Below, in pieces: positions 25,156 through 34,370 of a stretch of 64,000 bases of DNA; position 1 is the first letter of the stretch, and every line of letters begins with the position of its first letter. This stretch comes from Halomonas stenophila (GTDB taxonomy: Bacteria; Pseudomonadota; Gammaproteobacteria; Pseudomonadales; Halomonadaceae). The stretch spans positions 1 to 64,000 of the forward strand of contig NZ_JACHXR010000013.1 in the NCBI RefSeq assembly GCF_014192275.1, written 5' to 3'. A program made the translations under genes and the position numbers. Under the pieces are notes generated by a model that did not search any database, was not told the origin of the DNA, and was given only the letters and a program-made list of their open reading frames with translations.

Positions 25156-26219
25156 GCAAGGAAGAACTGAAGATCCAGCTGATGGACACCCATGCCGGCG
25201 GCGACGTCAGCCGCATCGTGCTCGGCGGCATCGACCCGCTGCCCGGCGCCACGGTGCGCGACCAGATGCACTACCTGCGCGACGACGCCGACGGCCTGCG
25301 CAGGCTGCTGCTCGACGAGCCCTACGGCATTCCCGAGATGTCGGTGGACCTCATCGTGCCGGCCACCGACCCCGAGGCCGAGGTCGGCTACATCATCATG
25401 GAGGTGATGGGCTACCCCATCTATTCCGGCTCCAACACTATCTGCACCGCCACGGCGGTGCTGGAGGCCGGCCTGGTGCCCAAGCAGGAGGGAGTGCAGC
25501 GCTTCATCCTCGAGTCACCAGCCGGCCAGGTGCACATCGAGGCCAAGGTGGTCGACGGCGTGGTGGAGACCATCACCTGCGAGGGCCTGCCCAGCTATAT
25601 CGACACCTATCGCAGCAGCATCCATGTGCCGACCATCGGCGACGTGACCTACAGCGTCGCCTACAGCGGCGGCTTCTACGCCCTGGTGGAGGCCGCCGAC
25701 CTGGGCTTCTCGCTGGTGCGCGAGGAGGAACGCGCGCTGTCCGACTGCGCCTTCAGGATCGTCGAGGCGCTGCAGGCCGAACGCGGCTTCTCCCACTACA
25801 CCCTGGGCGACGTGGGCCCCCTGCCCTTCCTGCACTTCATGGGCCCGGTGGAGCAGGTCGCCGACGACTTCTATCGCTCGCGCTCGACCACCTACGTGCA
25901 CCCCGGGGTGATCTGCCGCAGCACCACCGGCACCGGCACCTCGGCGCGCCTGGCGCTGATGCATCATGAGGGCCGCCTCAAGCCGGGCGACAAGCTCGAG
26001 ACCGTGTCGCTGCGCGAGACCGGCTTCATCGGCGAGCTCACCGGCACCCGCCAGGAGGGCACTCACCAGGTGGTGGAGAACACCATCACCGGCAAGGCCT
26101 ACGTGCTGGCCCACTCCGAGGTCGTGATCAACTACGAGGATCCGCTGGTGCATAGCGTGCATAGCGTGCATAGCGAGAGCTTGCACCATATCCTCAGCTC
26201 CCGGCACAAGCTGGCGTGA
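25152..26219 (+). CDS. Proline racemase superfamily protein lacking both catalytic cysteines
   Basis: The 355-residue protein follows the proline racemase / hydroxyproline epimerase / trans-3-hydroxyproline dehydratase fold: IQLMDTHAGGDVSRIVLGG, GYPIYSGSNTICTATAVLE, and CRSTTGTGTSARLALMHHEG. In racemases and epimerases both catalytic positions are Cys (MCGHGTIG and SPCGTGTSAR). Here the first reads Ser (SGSNTI) and the second Thr (TTGTGTS). Dehydratases of the family replace the first Cys only, so loss of both is unusual and the reaction is uncertain. The C-terminus carries HSVHSVHS, encoded by a 9-bp triple repeat. Coupled to the MDR reductase upstream. Confidence 0.82.
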   Translation: MSKEELKIQLMDTHAGGDVSRIVLGGIDPLPGATVRDQMHYLRDDADGLRRLLLDEPYGIPEMSVDLIVPATDPEAEVGYIIMEVMGYPIYSGSNTICTATAVLEAGLVPKQEGVQRFILESPAGQVHIEAKVVDGVVETITCEGLPSYIDTYRSSIHVPTIGDVTYSVAYSGGFYALVEAADLGFSLVREEERALSDCAFRIVEALQAERGFSHYTLGDVGPLPFLHFMGPVEQVADDFYRSRSTTYVHPGVICRSTTGTGTSARLALMHHEGRLKPGDKLETVSLRETGFIGELTGTRQEGTHQVVENTITGKAYVLAHSEVVINYEDPLVHSVHSVHSESLHHILSSRHKLA

Positions 26220-26379
26220 GCCGACGACTGTCCGGCACCGGGAGAGACCGGCTCGCACCATGACCGGCCACGGGCGGCGGTCCACCCGCCGCCACTGCCT
26301 GCCTCGTCGAGCTTGTGCCTCCCCGGGGCAAGCGCCATCCTGTGCCTCCCCGCTCCCCCCTCACTCACGGGTTTCCTCG

Positions 26380-26874
26380 ATGCCGAAAGCGCTGATCCTG
26401 CTGGACGTCCAGAACCTCTACTACACCAGCCGACAGGCCTATCGGCGCAATGTCGACTACAACGCCCTTTGGGCACGGGCGAGCGCCGGCCGGCGGGTGG
26501 TCAAGGCCATCGCCTACGCCATCGACCGCGGCGACGAGAAGCAGCGCCAGTTCCAGAACATCCTCCGGGCCATCGGCTTCGAGGTGAAGCTCAAGCCGTT
26601 CATCCAGCGCGCCGACGGCTCGGCCAAGGGCGACTGGGACGTGGGCATCACCCTGGATGCCATGGAGTACGCCGGCGACGTGGACGTGGTGGTGCTGGCC
26701 TCGGGGGACGGCGACTTCGCCCTGCTGGCCGACCGCCTGCGCGAGAGGTTCGGCGTGGCGGTGGAGGTCTACGGCGTACCCGCCCTCACCGCCGATGCCC
26801 TGATCCAGTCGGCCAGCCGCTTCGTGCCCATCGAGGGCGATCTGCTGCTGGGCCAGGCGAATCGCTCGGTATGA
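26380..26874 (+). CDS. NYN-domain (LabA/DUF88) putative RNase
   Basis: This 164-residue protein is a single PIN-like NYN domain. The acidic active-site residues are visible in ALILLDVQNLYY, GDWDVGITLDAM and VVVLASGDGDFALLADRLR, and the end ALTADALIQSASRFVPI is typical. Family members bind metal and probably cut RNA, but few have known targets. ATG 26380 begins MPKALILLD, matching the family; in-frame upstream codons are not NYN-like. Confidence 0.85.
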   Translation: MPKALILLDVQNLYYTSRQAYRRNVDYNALWARASAGRRVVKAIAYAIDRGDEKQRQFQNILRAIGFEVKLKPFIQRADGSAKGDWDVGITLDAMEYAGDVDVVVLASGDGDFALLADRLRERFGVAVEVYGVPALTADALIQSASRFVPIEGDLLLGQANRSV

Positions 26875-26923
26875 TTCCTCCTTCCGCCGGCGACACCCGT
26901 CGACAGCGGTCTGGTCGCGCCGG

Positions 26924-26987
26924 GGTATGGCTGCTATACCATGAAACAATGGGAGGCGGGCATCAGGATATTCAGCCATTGCCCGCC
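26924..26987 (+). promoter_or_regulatory. Inverted repeats in the leader of the cyanophycin operon
   Basis: GGTAT (26924-26928) with ATACC (26936-26940) forms a short operator-like repeat. GGCGGGCA (26955-26962) with TGCCCGCC (26980-26987) can form an 8-bp hairpin with a 17-base loop. Both lie just before cphB and may control it; no specific regulator can be named. Confidence 0.3.
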
Positions 26988-27040
26988 CGGCCATGGATCC
27001 AATGTTTCCTCAAGAGCGTCGCTGGGCGACGAACGGGATT

Positions 27041-27889
27041 ATGACATCTCAGCCGACCGCCACACCTGGCCACATCGTGGCGATCGGCGGTGCCGAGGAC
27101 AGGACATCCGATCTCGAAATCCTGAAACAGGTCTTCTCTCTCGCCCCCGAGGGCAGTCACGAGGTCGCCGTCATCGCCACGGCGAGCAGCATTCCCGATC
27201 AGGTACTCCCCGAGTACGTCGCCGCCTTCACGCGCCTGGGCGCCAGCCGGGTCCATGCGCTTGACATCCAGGATCGCAAGCAAGCCGCCGACGCCGGCAA
27301 TGCCAGTCTGGTCGAGCGAAGCGGGGTGATTTTCTTCACCGGCGGTGACCAGCTACGCCTGACCAATGTGCTGGGCGGCTCGGCGACGCTGAAGGCCGTT
27401 CGCGAACGCCTGCTGGCCGGCGCCGTCGTGGCCGGAACCAGTGCCGGCGCGGCGGCCATGCCGGGGACCATGATCTACGATGGCAACGCCGCGGATGCCC
27501 TGCGCAAGGGAGCCGTCAACATGACCTCCGGCCTCGGCTTCGTCGATGGGCTCATCATCGACAGCCACTTCCTCGAACGCGGGCGTTTCACGCGCTTGAT
27601 GGAGGTCGGGGCGAGCAATCCGGAGCACCTGGGCGTGGGGCTCGGCGAGGATGCCGCCGTGATCGTTCACCCGAACCGGATTCTCGAAGCCATCGGGCCG
27701 GGGCATGTCATCCTCATCGACAGCCGCGACCTGGCGAGCTCGAACATCACCGAGTTGTCGATGGGAGGAGCGGTGGCCATCGAGAACATGATCCTCCATG
27801 CGATGGTCAGCGGCCATGGGTTCGATGTCGAGGCGCGACGCTATCTCGTCGCCGACGAACTCAGAGCCTTGCTTGAGGATAGCCGATGA
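27041..27889 (+). CDS. cphB: Cyanophycinase
   Basis: CphB is a serine-type exopeptidase that cuts cyanophycin (poly-Asp with Arg side chains) into beta-Asp-Arg dipeptides. The protein has HIVAIGGAEDR near the start, FFTGGDQLRL, the nucleophile Ser in VAGTSAGAAAMPGTMIYDG (about residue 134), DSHFLERGRFTRL, and GVGLGEDAAVIV, all family hallmarks. No signal peptide is seen, so it is the intracellular form. Start choice is uncertain: ATG 27041 gives 282 residues, and in-frame ATGs at 26993 and 27002 would add non-family residues. The stop overlaps the cphA start. Confidence 0.92.
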   Translation: MTSQPTATPGHIVAIGGAEDRTSDLEILKQVFSLAPEGSHEVAVIATASSIPDQVLPEYVAAFTRLGASRVHALDIQDRKQAADAGNASLVERSGVIFFTGGDQLRLTNVLGGSATLKAVRERLLAGAVVAGTSAGAAAMPGTMIYDGNAADALRKGAVNMTSGLGFVDGLIIDSHFLERGRFTRLMEVGASNPEHLGVGLGEDAAVIVHPNRILEAIGPGHVILIDSRDLASSNITELSMGGAVAIENMILHAMVSGHGFDVEARRYLVADELRALLEDSR

Positions 27890-30507
27890 ACATTCTCGAA
27901 CACCGGGCCCTGCGAGGCCCCAATTATTACAGCCGCTACCAGAGCATTTTCATGCGGCTGGACATCAGCGAGCTCGAGGAGCGGCCCAGCGACACCATCC
28001 CGGGGATCGTCGAACGCCTCACCGGGCTCATCCCGACCCTGCAGGAGCATCGCTGCTCGGTCGGCCGCCCCGGCGGCTTCCTGGAGCGGCTGGCGCGTGG
28101 CACCTGGGCCGGGCACGTCGTGGAACATGTTGCGATCGAGCTGCAGAACCTGATCGGCTTCTCGGTCGGCTACGGCAAGACCATCGACACCTACGAGACC
28201 GGTGTCTACAACGTGGTCTACCGCTATCGGGACGAGGCCTGTGGCCTGGCGGCCGGGGTCGAGGCCGTCGATTTCGTCACCCGGCTGTTCAAGGGGGACG
28301 AGATCGACATGCCGTCGATCATCGCCCGCCTCAAGGAGGTGCGCGACGCCCACATGCTGGGCCCCTCCACCGCGTCGATCGTCGACGCGGCCAAGCGCCG
28401 CGACATCCCCTTCACTCGCCTGAGTGAGGAGAGCAGCTACTTGCAGCTGGGGCATGGCCACCTCCAGCAACGCATCCAGGCGACGGTGACGTGTCGCACC
28501 AGCCTGCTCGGCCACGGCATCGCCGACGACAAGGACTGGACCAAGCAGATCCTCGGCGATGCCGGCATCCCGGTACCCATCGGCCAGATTTGCGGATCGC
28601 TCGACGAGGCGCTCGAGGCCGCAACCGGCATCGGTTATCCCGTGGTGGCGAAACCCCTCAGCGGCAACCATGGCCGCGGTGTGAGCACCAACCTCCAGGA
28701 TGAGCAGGCGCTGCGCGATGCCTACGCAACCGCCTGCCGGCAGCATCCGTCGGTGATCGTCGAACAGTACATCAAGGGCGAGGACCATCGCCTGTTGGTG
28801 ATCGACGGCAAACTCGTGGCCGCGGCCCGGCGGCGCCCGGCCCACGTGGTCGGCGACGGCGAATCCACGCTGCAGGAACTGGTGGACCAGGCCAACCAGG
28901 ACCCCCGCCGCGGCATCGGCCACGAGAACCTGCTCACCCGGATTCACCTGGATGAGCAGTCGCTGCGGTTGATTAACCAGCAGAACCTGACCCTGCGGAG
29001 CGTGATTGCCCAGGACGAGATCGTCTACCTGAAGTCCACGGCGAACCTGAGCTCGGGGGGCACGGCCACGGACGTGACCGATGATGTCCACCCAGAGGTG
29101 CATTATGCGGCGGAACGGATCGCCCGACTGATCGGGCTCGACATCATCGGTATCGACCTGCTCGCCGAGACCCTGACCCGGCCGCTGGAGGAACAGGCGG
29201 CGGCGGTGGTCGAGGTCAATGCCGGGCCGGGGTTTCGCATGCACCTGTCCCCGACCCACGGGCAGGGGCGTGATGTCGGCCAACACGTCGTCGACATGCT
29301 GTTCCCCGAGGGTAGCGACGGCCGCCTTCCCGTCACCGCGGTGACCGGCACCAACGGCAAGACGACGACGGTGCGACTGCTCTCGCACCTGCTGCGCCAC
29401 GCCGGGCGGAAGGTCGGCATGGCCTGTACCGGCACCATCGAGATCGACAACCACGTGATCATGCGCGGCGACTACAGCGGCCCGCAGGCGGCCGCCATCG
29501 TGCTGCGCGAGCCCACCGTCGAGCATGCCGTGCTCGAGGTGGCACGCGGCGGCATCATGCGTCGTGGACTGGGCTTCGACGAGTGCGACGTGGGCGTGCT
29601 GCTCAATATCGCCAGCGATCACCTGGGCGAGCACGACCTCCATACCCTCGACGATCTGGCGCGCTGCAAGACGGTGGTCATCGACGCCGTGCGCGTAGGG
29701 GGGACCGCCGTGCTCAATGCCGACGATCCCCATGTGCTGGAGGGCCAGAAGTGGGCGCGCGGAAACATCATCTTCTTCACCCTGGATCCCGACTCGCGCG
29801 CCATCCGTCAGCATGTTCGCGAACACGGCGTGGCCTTCACCGTCCACAACGAGCGCATCGTGATGCGCCAGGGCCGCGTCGAGGCCGAGATCATCCCCGT
29901 CGATGACGTGCCCATCACCTTCGAGGGACATGCCCGCTTCAACGTCGCCAACGCCCTGGCCGCCAGCGCCGCCGCCTACGCGCTGGGGCTCGACGTCGCC
30001 GATATCCAGACGGGGCTGCAGACCTTTCATCCCACGCCCGGCCAGAATCCCGGGCGCACCAATCTCGTCGCGGCCGACGGTGTGCAGGTGCTCATCGACT
30101 ACGGCCACAATGTACCGGCGCTCGAGGCGCTCGACGAGCTCGTCAGCAGCCTCCCGGCGCGCCGCCGCATCAGTGTGGCGAGTGCCCCCGGCAATCGTCG
30201 CGACGAGGACCTCATGGCCCTGGGCGCCCAGCTCGCCAGGATGCACGACGTCGTGTTCGTCTGCGAGACCCATCCGCGCGGACGCGCCGTCGGCGAGGCC
30301 GCGGGGTTACTGCGCGATGGCGCGGCGCCGGAAAGCGCCTGCGAGCTCGAGATCGTCCTCGACGAGCACATGGCGATCGAGCGGGCCTTCGATGAAGCCC
30401 GAGAAGGCGACCTGCTGGTCTTGCTGATCGATGACATCGACGGCGCTATCGAGCGCCTCAAGGGGCGCCGCTTTCCGTCCGCCGCCCCCGGCGAGGCGCA
30501 CCCATGA
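27886..30507 (+). CDS. cphA: Cyanophycin synthetase
   Basis: CphA adds Asp to the polymer backbone and Arg to each Asp side chain without a ribosome, using two ATP sites. The 873-residue enzyme shows the N-terminal domain (NILEHRALRGPNYYS), an ATP-grasp domain at about 215-475 (AKPLSGNHGRGVSTNL, VEVNAGPGFRMHLSPT), and a Mur-ligase-like domain with the P-loop VTGTNGKTTTVRLLSHLL near residue 487 and its C-terminal lobe. Length and order are standard (family about 870-900). It overlaps cphB by 4 bases (ATGA) and iadA by 4 bases, one tight operon. Confidence 0.96.
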   Translation: MNILEHRALRGPNYYSRYQSIFMRLDISELEERPSDTIPGIVERLTGLIPTLQEHRCSVGRPGGFLERLARGTWAGHVVEHVAIELQNLIGFSVGYGKTIDTYETGVYNVVYRYRDEACGLAAGVEAVDFVTRLFKGDEIDMPSIIARLKEVRDAHMLGPSTASIVDAAKRRDIPFTRLSEESSYLQLGHGHLQQRIQATVTCRTSLLGHGIADDKDWTKQILGDAGIPVPIGQICGSLDEALEAATGIGYPVVAKPLSGNHGRGVSTNLQDEQALRDAYATACRQHPSVIVEQYIKGEDHRLLVIDGKLVAAARRRPAHVVGDGESTLQELVDQANQDPRRGIGHENLLTRIHLDEQSLRLINQQNLTLRSVIAQDEIVYLKSTANLSSGGTATDVTDDVHPEVHYAAERIARLIGLDIIGIDLLAETLTRPLEEQAAAVVEVNAGPGFRMHLSPTHGQGRDVGQHVVDMLFPEGSDGRLPVTAVTGTNGKTTTVRLLSHLLRHAGRKVGMACTGTIEIDNHVIMRGDYSGPQAAAIVLREPTVEHAVLEVARGGIMRRGLGFDECDVGVLLNIASDHLGEHDLHTLDDLARCKTVVIDAVRVGGTAVLNADDPHVLEGQKWARGNIIFFTLDPDSRAIRQHVREHGVAFTVHNERIVMRQGRVEAEIIPVDDVPITFEGHARFNVANALAASAAAYALGLDVADIQTGLQTFHPTPGQNPGRTNLVAADGVQVLIDYGHNVPALEALDELVSSLPARRRISVASAPGNRRDEDLMALGAQLARMHDVVFVCETHPRGRAVGEAAGLLRDGAAPESACELEIVLDEHMAIERAFDEAREGDLLVLLIDDIDGAIERLKGRRFPSAAPGEAHP

Positions 30508-31670
30508 TGCCTGATGCCGATCGGGACAGGCCGCTGCTGACCCTGCTGCGGGTCGGGCGCCTCTATGCGCCGGAACCCCGCGAGGACACCGACCTGCTGA
30601 TCGCCGACGGCCGGATCGCGGCGCTGGGCCGCGACCTCGCCGTGCCGGAAGGTTGGCCCGTGCGCCTGGTGGAGGCGCGCGACCTCACCGCCGTCCCCGC
30701 CTTCATCGACCAGCATGTCCACCTCACCGGCGGTGGCGGCGAGGGGGGCTGCGTCACCCGCTGCCCGGAGATCACCGCCGCCGAGATCGCCGCCATGGGC
30801 ATCGGCACGGTGGTGGGCGTGCTCGGCACCGACAGCATCAGCCGCTCGCCGGCGGACCTGCTGGCCAAGGTGCGCGCCCTGCGCGCCGAGGGCATCGCGG
30901 CCTACCTGTACACCGGCGCCTATCGCGTGCCGCCGCCGACCCTCACCGGCGATCTCCAGCGCGACCTGGCCTGGATTCCCGAGGTCATCGGCCTGGGCGA
31001 GCTGGCGATCTCCGATCACCGCTCCAGCCAGCCGCGCCAGGACGAGCTCGAGCGGCTGGTCAGCGAGGTGCGCGTCGGCGCCCTGCTGGCCGGCAAGCGC
31101 GGCATCTGTCACTTCCATGTCGGCGACGGCGAGCGCGGCCTGGAACCGCTGCGCCGGCTGCTGGCCGAGACCGAGATTCCCGCCGATCAGCTGATCCCCA
31201 CCCACGTCAATCGCCGCCGCGCCCTGCTCGACGAGGCGGCGGACTACGCGCTCACCTTCGGCGCCTGCATCGACCTGACCGCCTTCGAGGATCCCGGCGA
31301 GGAGGGCCTCTCCGCCTTCGACGCGGTGGTCGTGCTGCTCGAGCGCGGCGTGCCGCGGGAGCGCATCACCCTCAGCTCCGACTGCAACGGCAGCCTGCCC
31401 GAGTTCGACGCCCAGGGCGATTACATCGGCATGCGCGTGGCACGCAACACCGCCCTGATCGCCGACTGGCAGCGCCTGGTACGCGAGGACATCCTGCCGC
31501 TCGAGCATGCCCTGGACCTGATCGCCGGCAACGTCGCCCGGGTGCTCGGGCTGCAGGCTCACAAGGGGCGGCTGGCCGTGGGCTTCGATGCCGACGTGAC
31601 CCTGCTCGACGATGACCTCCAGCCGCGGAGGACCTTCGTGGCGGGCCGCTGCATCCACAGCGAGGGGTAA
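30504..31670 (+). CDS. iadA: Isoaspartyl dipeptidase
   Basis: IadA cleaves beta-aspartyl dipeptides; here its substrate would be the beta-Asp-Arg released by CphB, giving free Asp and Arg. The 388-residue amidohydrolase has the metal motif PAFIDQHVHLTGGGGEGG, GVLGTDSISRSP, TGAYRVPPPT, the conserved GELAISDHRSSQP, HFHVGDGERGL, HVNRR, and LSSDCNGSLPEFD with the catalytic Asp. It starts inside the end of cphA (ATGA overlap), completing the polymer's breakdown route in one transcript. Confidence 0.93.
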   Translation: MMPDADRDRPLLTLLRVGRLYAPEPREDTDLLIADGRIAALGRDLAVPEGWPVRLVEARDLTAVPAFIDQHVHLTGGGGEGGCVTRCPEITAAEIAAMGIGTVVGVLGTDSISRSPADLLAKVRALRAEGIAAYLYTGAYRVPPPTLTGDLQRDLAWIPEVIGLGELAISDHRSSQPRQDELERLVSEVRVGALLAGKRGICHFHVGDGERGLEPLRRLLAETEIPADQLIPTHVNRRRALLDEAADYALTFGACIDLTAFEDPGEEGLSAFDAVVVLLERGVPRERITLSSDCNGSLPEFDAQGDYIGMRVARNTALIADWQRLVREDILPLEHALDLIAGNVARVLGLQAHKGRLAVGFDADVTLLDDDLQPRRTFVAGRCIHSEG

Positions 31671-31753
31671 GTACTCAGGCTGGACGACGGCGCCACTTCC
31701 CGGGAGACAAGCGGTCAAAGGACATAGGGACGCAGAGTCACGGGAGGCCAAAG

Positions 31754-32143
31754 ATGCATGTCCAGCCCTTGATCGCCGTGGAGGACATCGAGCGCAGCCG
31801 CCGGTGGTATCAGCGACTGTTCGGTTGCGTGGGCATTCATGGCGGCGACGACTACGAGCAGTTGATGATGCCGGGTGACGAGACCTTCTTCCTGCAGCTG
31901 CACCTCTGGGAGGCCCATGGCCACCCCAACCTCGAGCCCTCCTTCGTGCGTCCGGGGCATGGGGTGCTGCTGTGGTTCGAGGTCGAGGACTTCCCTGGCA
32001 CCGTGGACCGGGCCCGCGAGATGGAGGCCTGGATCATCGAGGAGCCCCACGTCAATGCCCGGGCCAACCACCGCGAATGCTGGCTGCACGACCCCGATGG
32101 CTATACGGTGGTGCTGGCCAGCCGCTATGGCGAAGTCGACTGA
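31754..32143 (+). CDS. VOC-family protein
   Basis: A 129-residue single-module glyoxalase/bleomycin-resistance fold: QPLIAVEDIERSRRWYQRLFG at the start, a central beta strand pair (HGVLLWFEVEDF), and the closing WLHDPDGYTVVLASRYGE. Such single-module proteins dimerise and bind metal or small molecules. Substrate unknown. It is 83 bases behind iadA on the same strand but probably not part of cyanophycin metabolism. Confidence 0.8.
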   Translation: MHVQPLIAVEDIERSRRWYQRLFGCVGIHGGDDYEQLMMPGDETFFLQLHLWEAHGHPNLEPSFVRPGHGVLLWFEVEDFPGTVDRAREMEAWIIEEPHVNARANHRECWLHDPDGYTVVLASRYGEVD

Positions 32144-32241
32144 CGCTTCATGCCCCGCTCCGGCAAGCCGCGACCGGGCCGTCTACACTGCACCGCAACA
32201 GAGCGGCTGGCACGGGAACTCACTGGGCAAGAGGGACAGGC

Positions 32242-33306
32242 ATGACGGAAAGGAAGCGCATCGACCTGGCACTACAGGGCGGCGGCTCACACGGGGCCCT
32301 GACTTGGGGCGTACTGGATAGCCTGCTGGAAGACGACCGACTGGAGATCGACGCCATCAGCGGCACCAGCGCCGGCGCCATGAACGCCGTGACCCTGGCC
32401 GATGGCCTCTACAAGGGCGGCCGCGACGGCGCGCGGGAGGCATTGCTCGCCTTCTGGCGCTCGGTGAGCGAGATGGCCCGCTTCTCGCCGCTGCAGCGCA
32501 CCTTCTGGGACCGACTGATGGGCGACGACAGCCTGGATCACTCCCCGGGCTACCTGTTCTTCGAGGGCCTCACCCGGCTGGTCACCCCGGCCCAGCTCAA
32601 CCCCCTGGGCATCAACCCGCTGCGCGACCTCCTCGAGAAGCGCATCGACTTCGACTGCGTCAACGCCTGCGACAGGGTCAAGGTGTTCGTCACCGCCACC
32701 AACGTGCGCACCGGTCGGGCGACGATCTTCCGCCAGCCCGAACTGACCGTCGACACCGTCATGGCCTCGGCCTGCCTGCCCAATCTCTATCCCGCCGTGG
32801 AGATCGATGGCGAGGCCTACTGGGACGGCGGTTACAGCGGCAACCCGGCGCTCTACCCGCTGGTCGACGACCGCGGCTGCAGCGACCTGGTGGTCGTCCA
32901 GGTCAACCCCCTGGTGCGCCGCAAGCTACCCGACAGCGGCCGGGAGATCATCAACCGCATCAACGAGATCACCTTCAACTCGAGCCTGATCAAGGAGCTG
33001 CGCAGCATCCAGCTGCTGCAGTGGCTGATCGAGGCCGAGGCCCTGGAACTCGAACGCTATCGGGCGATGCGCCTGCACCTGATCCACGCCGAGCACGACG
33101 TCGAGGAGCTCAGCGCCTCCAGCAAGATGAACGCCGAATGGTCGTTCATCTCGCGACTGCACGACCTCGGGCGCGCCTGGGCCGACCGCTGGCTCGCCGA
33201 CCATTTCGAGGCCATCGGCCAACACTCGACCTTCGACCTGGACGCGGTGTTCGACGACACCTTCCGGCCGCTGGCCAGGCACGAGGTCGCCCCGCCCGGT
33301 GCATGA
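32242..33306 (+). CDS. Patatin-like phospholipase
   Basis: A 354-residue cytoplasmic serine hydrolase. The oxyanion motif LALQGGGSHGALTWGVLD, the nucleophile serine in ISGTSAGAMNAVTLADGL (GxSxG), and the catalytic Asp in YWDGGYSGNPAL (DGG) form the patatin dyad. Family members hydrolyse acyl chains from phospholipids, and some bacterial ones act in PHA or lipid turnover. No signal peptide is seen. ATG 32242 is preceded by GAGGGACAGGC; the ORF extends upstream but out of family. Confidence 0.9.
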   Translation: MTERKRIDLALQGGGSHGALTWGVLDSLLEDDRLEIDAISGTSAGAMNAVTLADGLYKGGRDGAREALLAFWRSVSEMARFSPLQRTFWDRLMGDDSLDHSPGYLFFEGLTRLVTPAQLNPLGINPLRDLLEKRIDFDCVNACDRVKVFVTATNVRTGRATIFRQPELTVDTVMASACLPNLYPAVEIDGEAYWDGGYSGNPALYPLVDDRGCSDLVVVQVNPLVRRKLPDSGREIINRINEITFNSSLIKELRSIQLLQWLIEAEALELERYRAMRLHLIHAEHDVEELSASSKMNAEWSFISRLHDLGRAWADRWLADHFEAIGQHSTFDLDAVFDDTFRPLARHEVAPPGA

Positions 33307-33367
33307 GCGCGCCGCCAGGGCCCGCGCCCCGACCTCGGCAATTCCATCGATTCGGGAGGACATAGCG

Positions 33368-33991
33368 GTGACGAGCCAGACCCACTGGGACGCCATCTAC
33401 CGGCACAAGGCCCCGGACGAGGTCAGCTGGTACCAGCCCCACCTGGCGACCTCGCTGCGGCTGATCGAGGCGGCGGCACCGGCGCGGGACACGGCCATCA
33501 TCGACGTGGGCGGCGGGGAATCCACCCTGGTCGACGACCTGCTCGCCCGGGGCTATCGCGATCTCACCGTCCTCGACATCTCCCCCGAGGCGCTGGAGGT
33601 GGCCAAGCGCCGCCTCGGCGCCGCCGCCGACCAGGTGACCTGGCAGGCGGCCGACATCACCCGGGACGCCCTGCCGGCGCGACGCTACGGCCTCTGGCAC
33701 GACCGGGCGGTCTTCCACTTCCTGATCACCCCCGAGCAGCGGGCCGCCTATCTCAACCAGCTGCGCAACAGCCTGATGCCCGGCGGGCACCTGGTCATCG
33801 CCACCTTCGGACCGCAAGGCCCCACCCGCTGCAGCGGCCTCGACGTGGTCCGCTACGACGCCGACACCTTGGCCGCTCAGCTCGGCACGGATTTTGAGCT
33901 CATGGGCCACCAACGCGAGACGCACCACACGCCGGACGGCAAGCCCCAGTCCTTCCTGTACGCCCACTTCCGGCGCAGCGCCGAAGGCTGA
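33368..33991 (+). CDS. Class I SAM-dependent methyltransferase
   Basis: The 207-residue protein begins TSQTHWDAIYRHKAPDEVSWYQ, a start shared by a subfamily of small methyltransferases, and carries the SAM motif AIIDVGGGESTLVDDLLARG, then LTVLDISPEALEVAKRRLG and WHDRAVFHFLI. The acceptor is unknown. The start is GTG 33368 with GGGAGGACA ahead; the ATG at 33299 lies in the end of the patatin gene and lacks a site. Confidence 0.85.
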   Translation: MTSQTHWDAIYRHKAPDEVSWYQPHLATSLRLIEAAAPARDTAIIDVGGGESTLVDDLLARGYRDLTVLDISPEALEVAKRRLGAAADQVTWQAADITRDALPARRYGLWHDRAVFHFLITPEQRAAYLNQLRNSLMPGGHLVIATFGPQGPTRCSGLDVVRYDADTLAAQLGTDFELMGHQRETHHTPDGKPQSFLYAHFRRSAEG

Positions 33992-34370
33992 ATCCGCGAA
34001 GAACCGCGCAACCCCCCTCCCCCATCTCGTTCCACGCCGAACCACCTACCGGGGGCCGATACATTGACATCCGCCCTGCCCTGCACAGCGTTGAAGGCCG
34101 CCCACTCACTGACGCCGATCAACCGCTATAGTGGGGCCAAGGATAGTTTGGGATTCCGCCAGGATGAAAACTCAGCTCATGGACAAGCAGGTCTACTGTG
34201 CGACGGAAGGACGGCTTTCGACCCAAAGCCGACATGCCGAAAAAGGCAGCAGGCATGTCCATCGGGGATCCTGGACGGCTTGACTATAGTTGTAGCTGAG
34301 GGCGTCGCACGTCTCAGCTGCGGCGTTATTGCTGGATCATGCACTGCCCTGAGGGGATAGGAGGACTACG
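33992..34370 (+). other. Intergenic region with lower GC
   Basis: 379 bases without a convincing gene. TTGACA at 34063-34068 and a TATAGT further on are possible promoter parts, but the spacing between them is poor. GGATAGGAGG just before 34371 is the ribosome site of the cupin gene. Base composition is lower in GC than its surroundings and continues so into the cupin and transporter-remnant region, suggesting acquired DNA. Confidence 0.4.

Noticed and set aside
27841..30273. An 810-codon open frame on the minus strand
   Set aside because: It is antisense to cphA, which has full family motifs; the antisense product has no recognisable domain.
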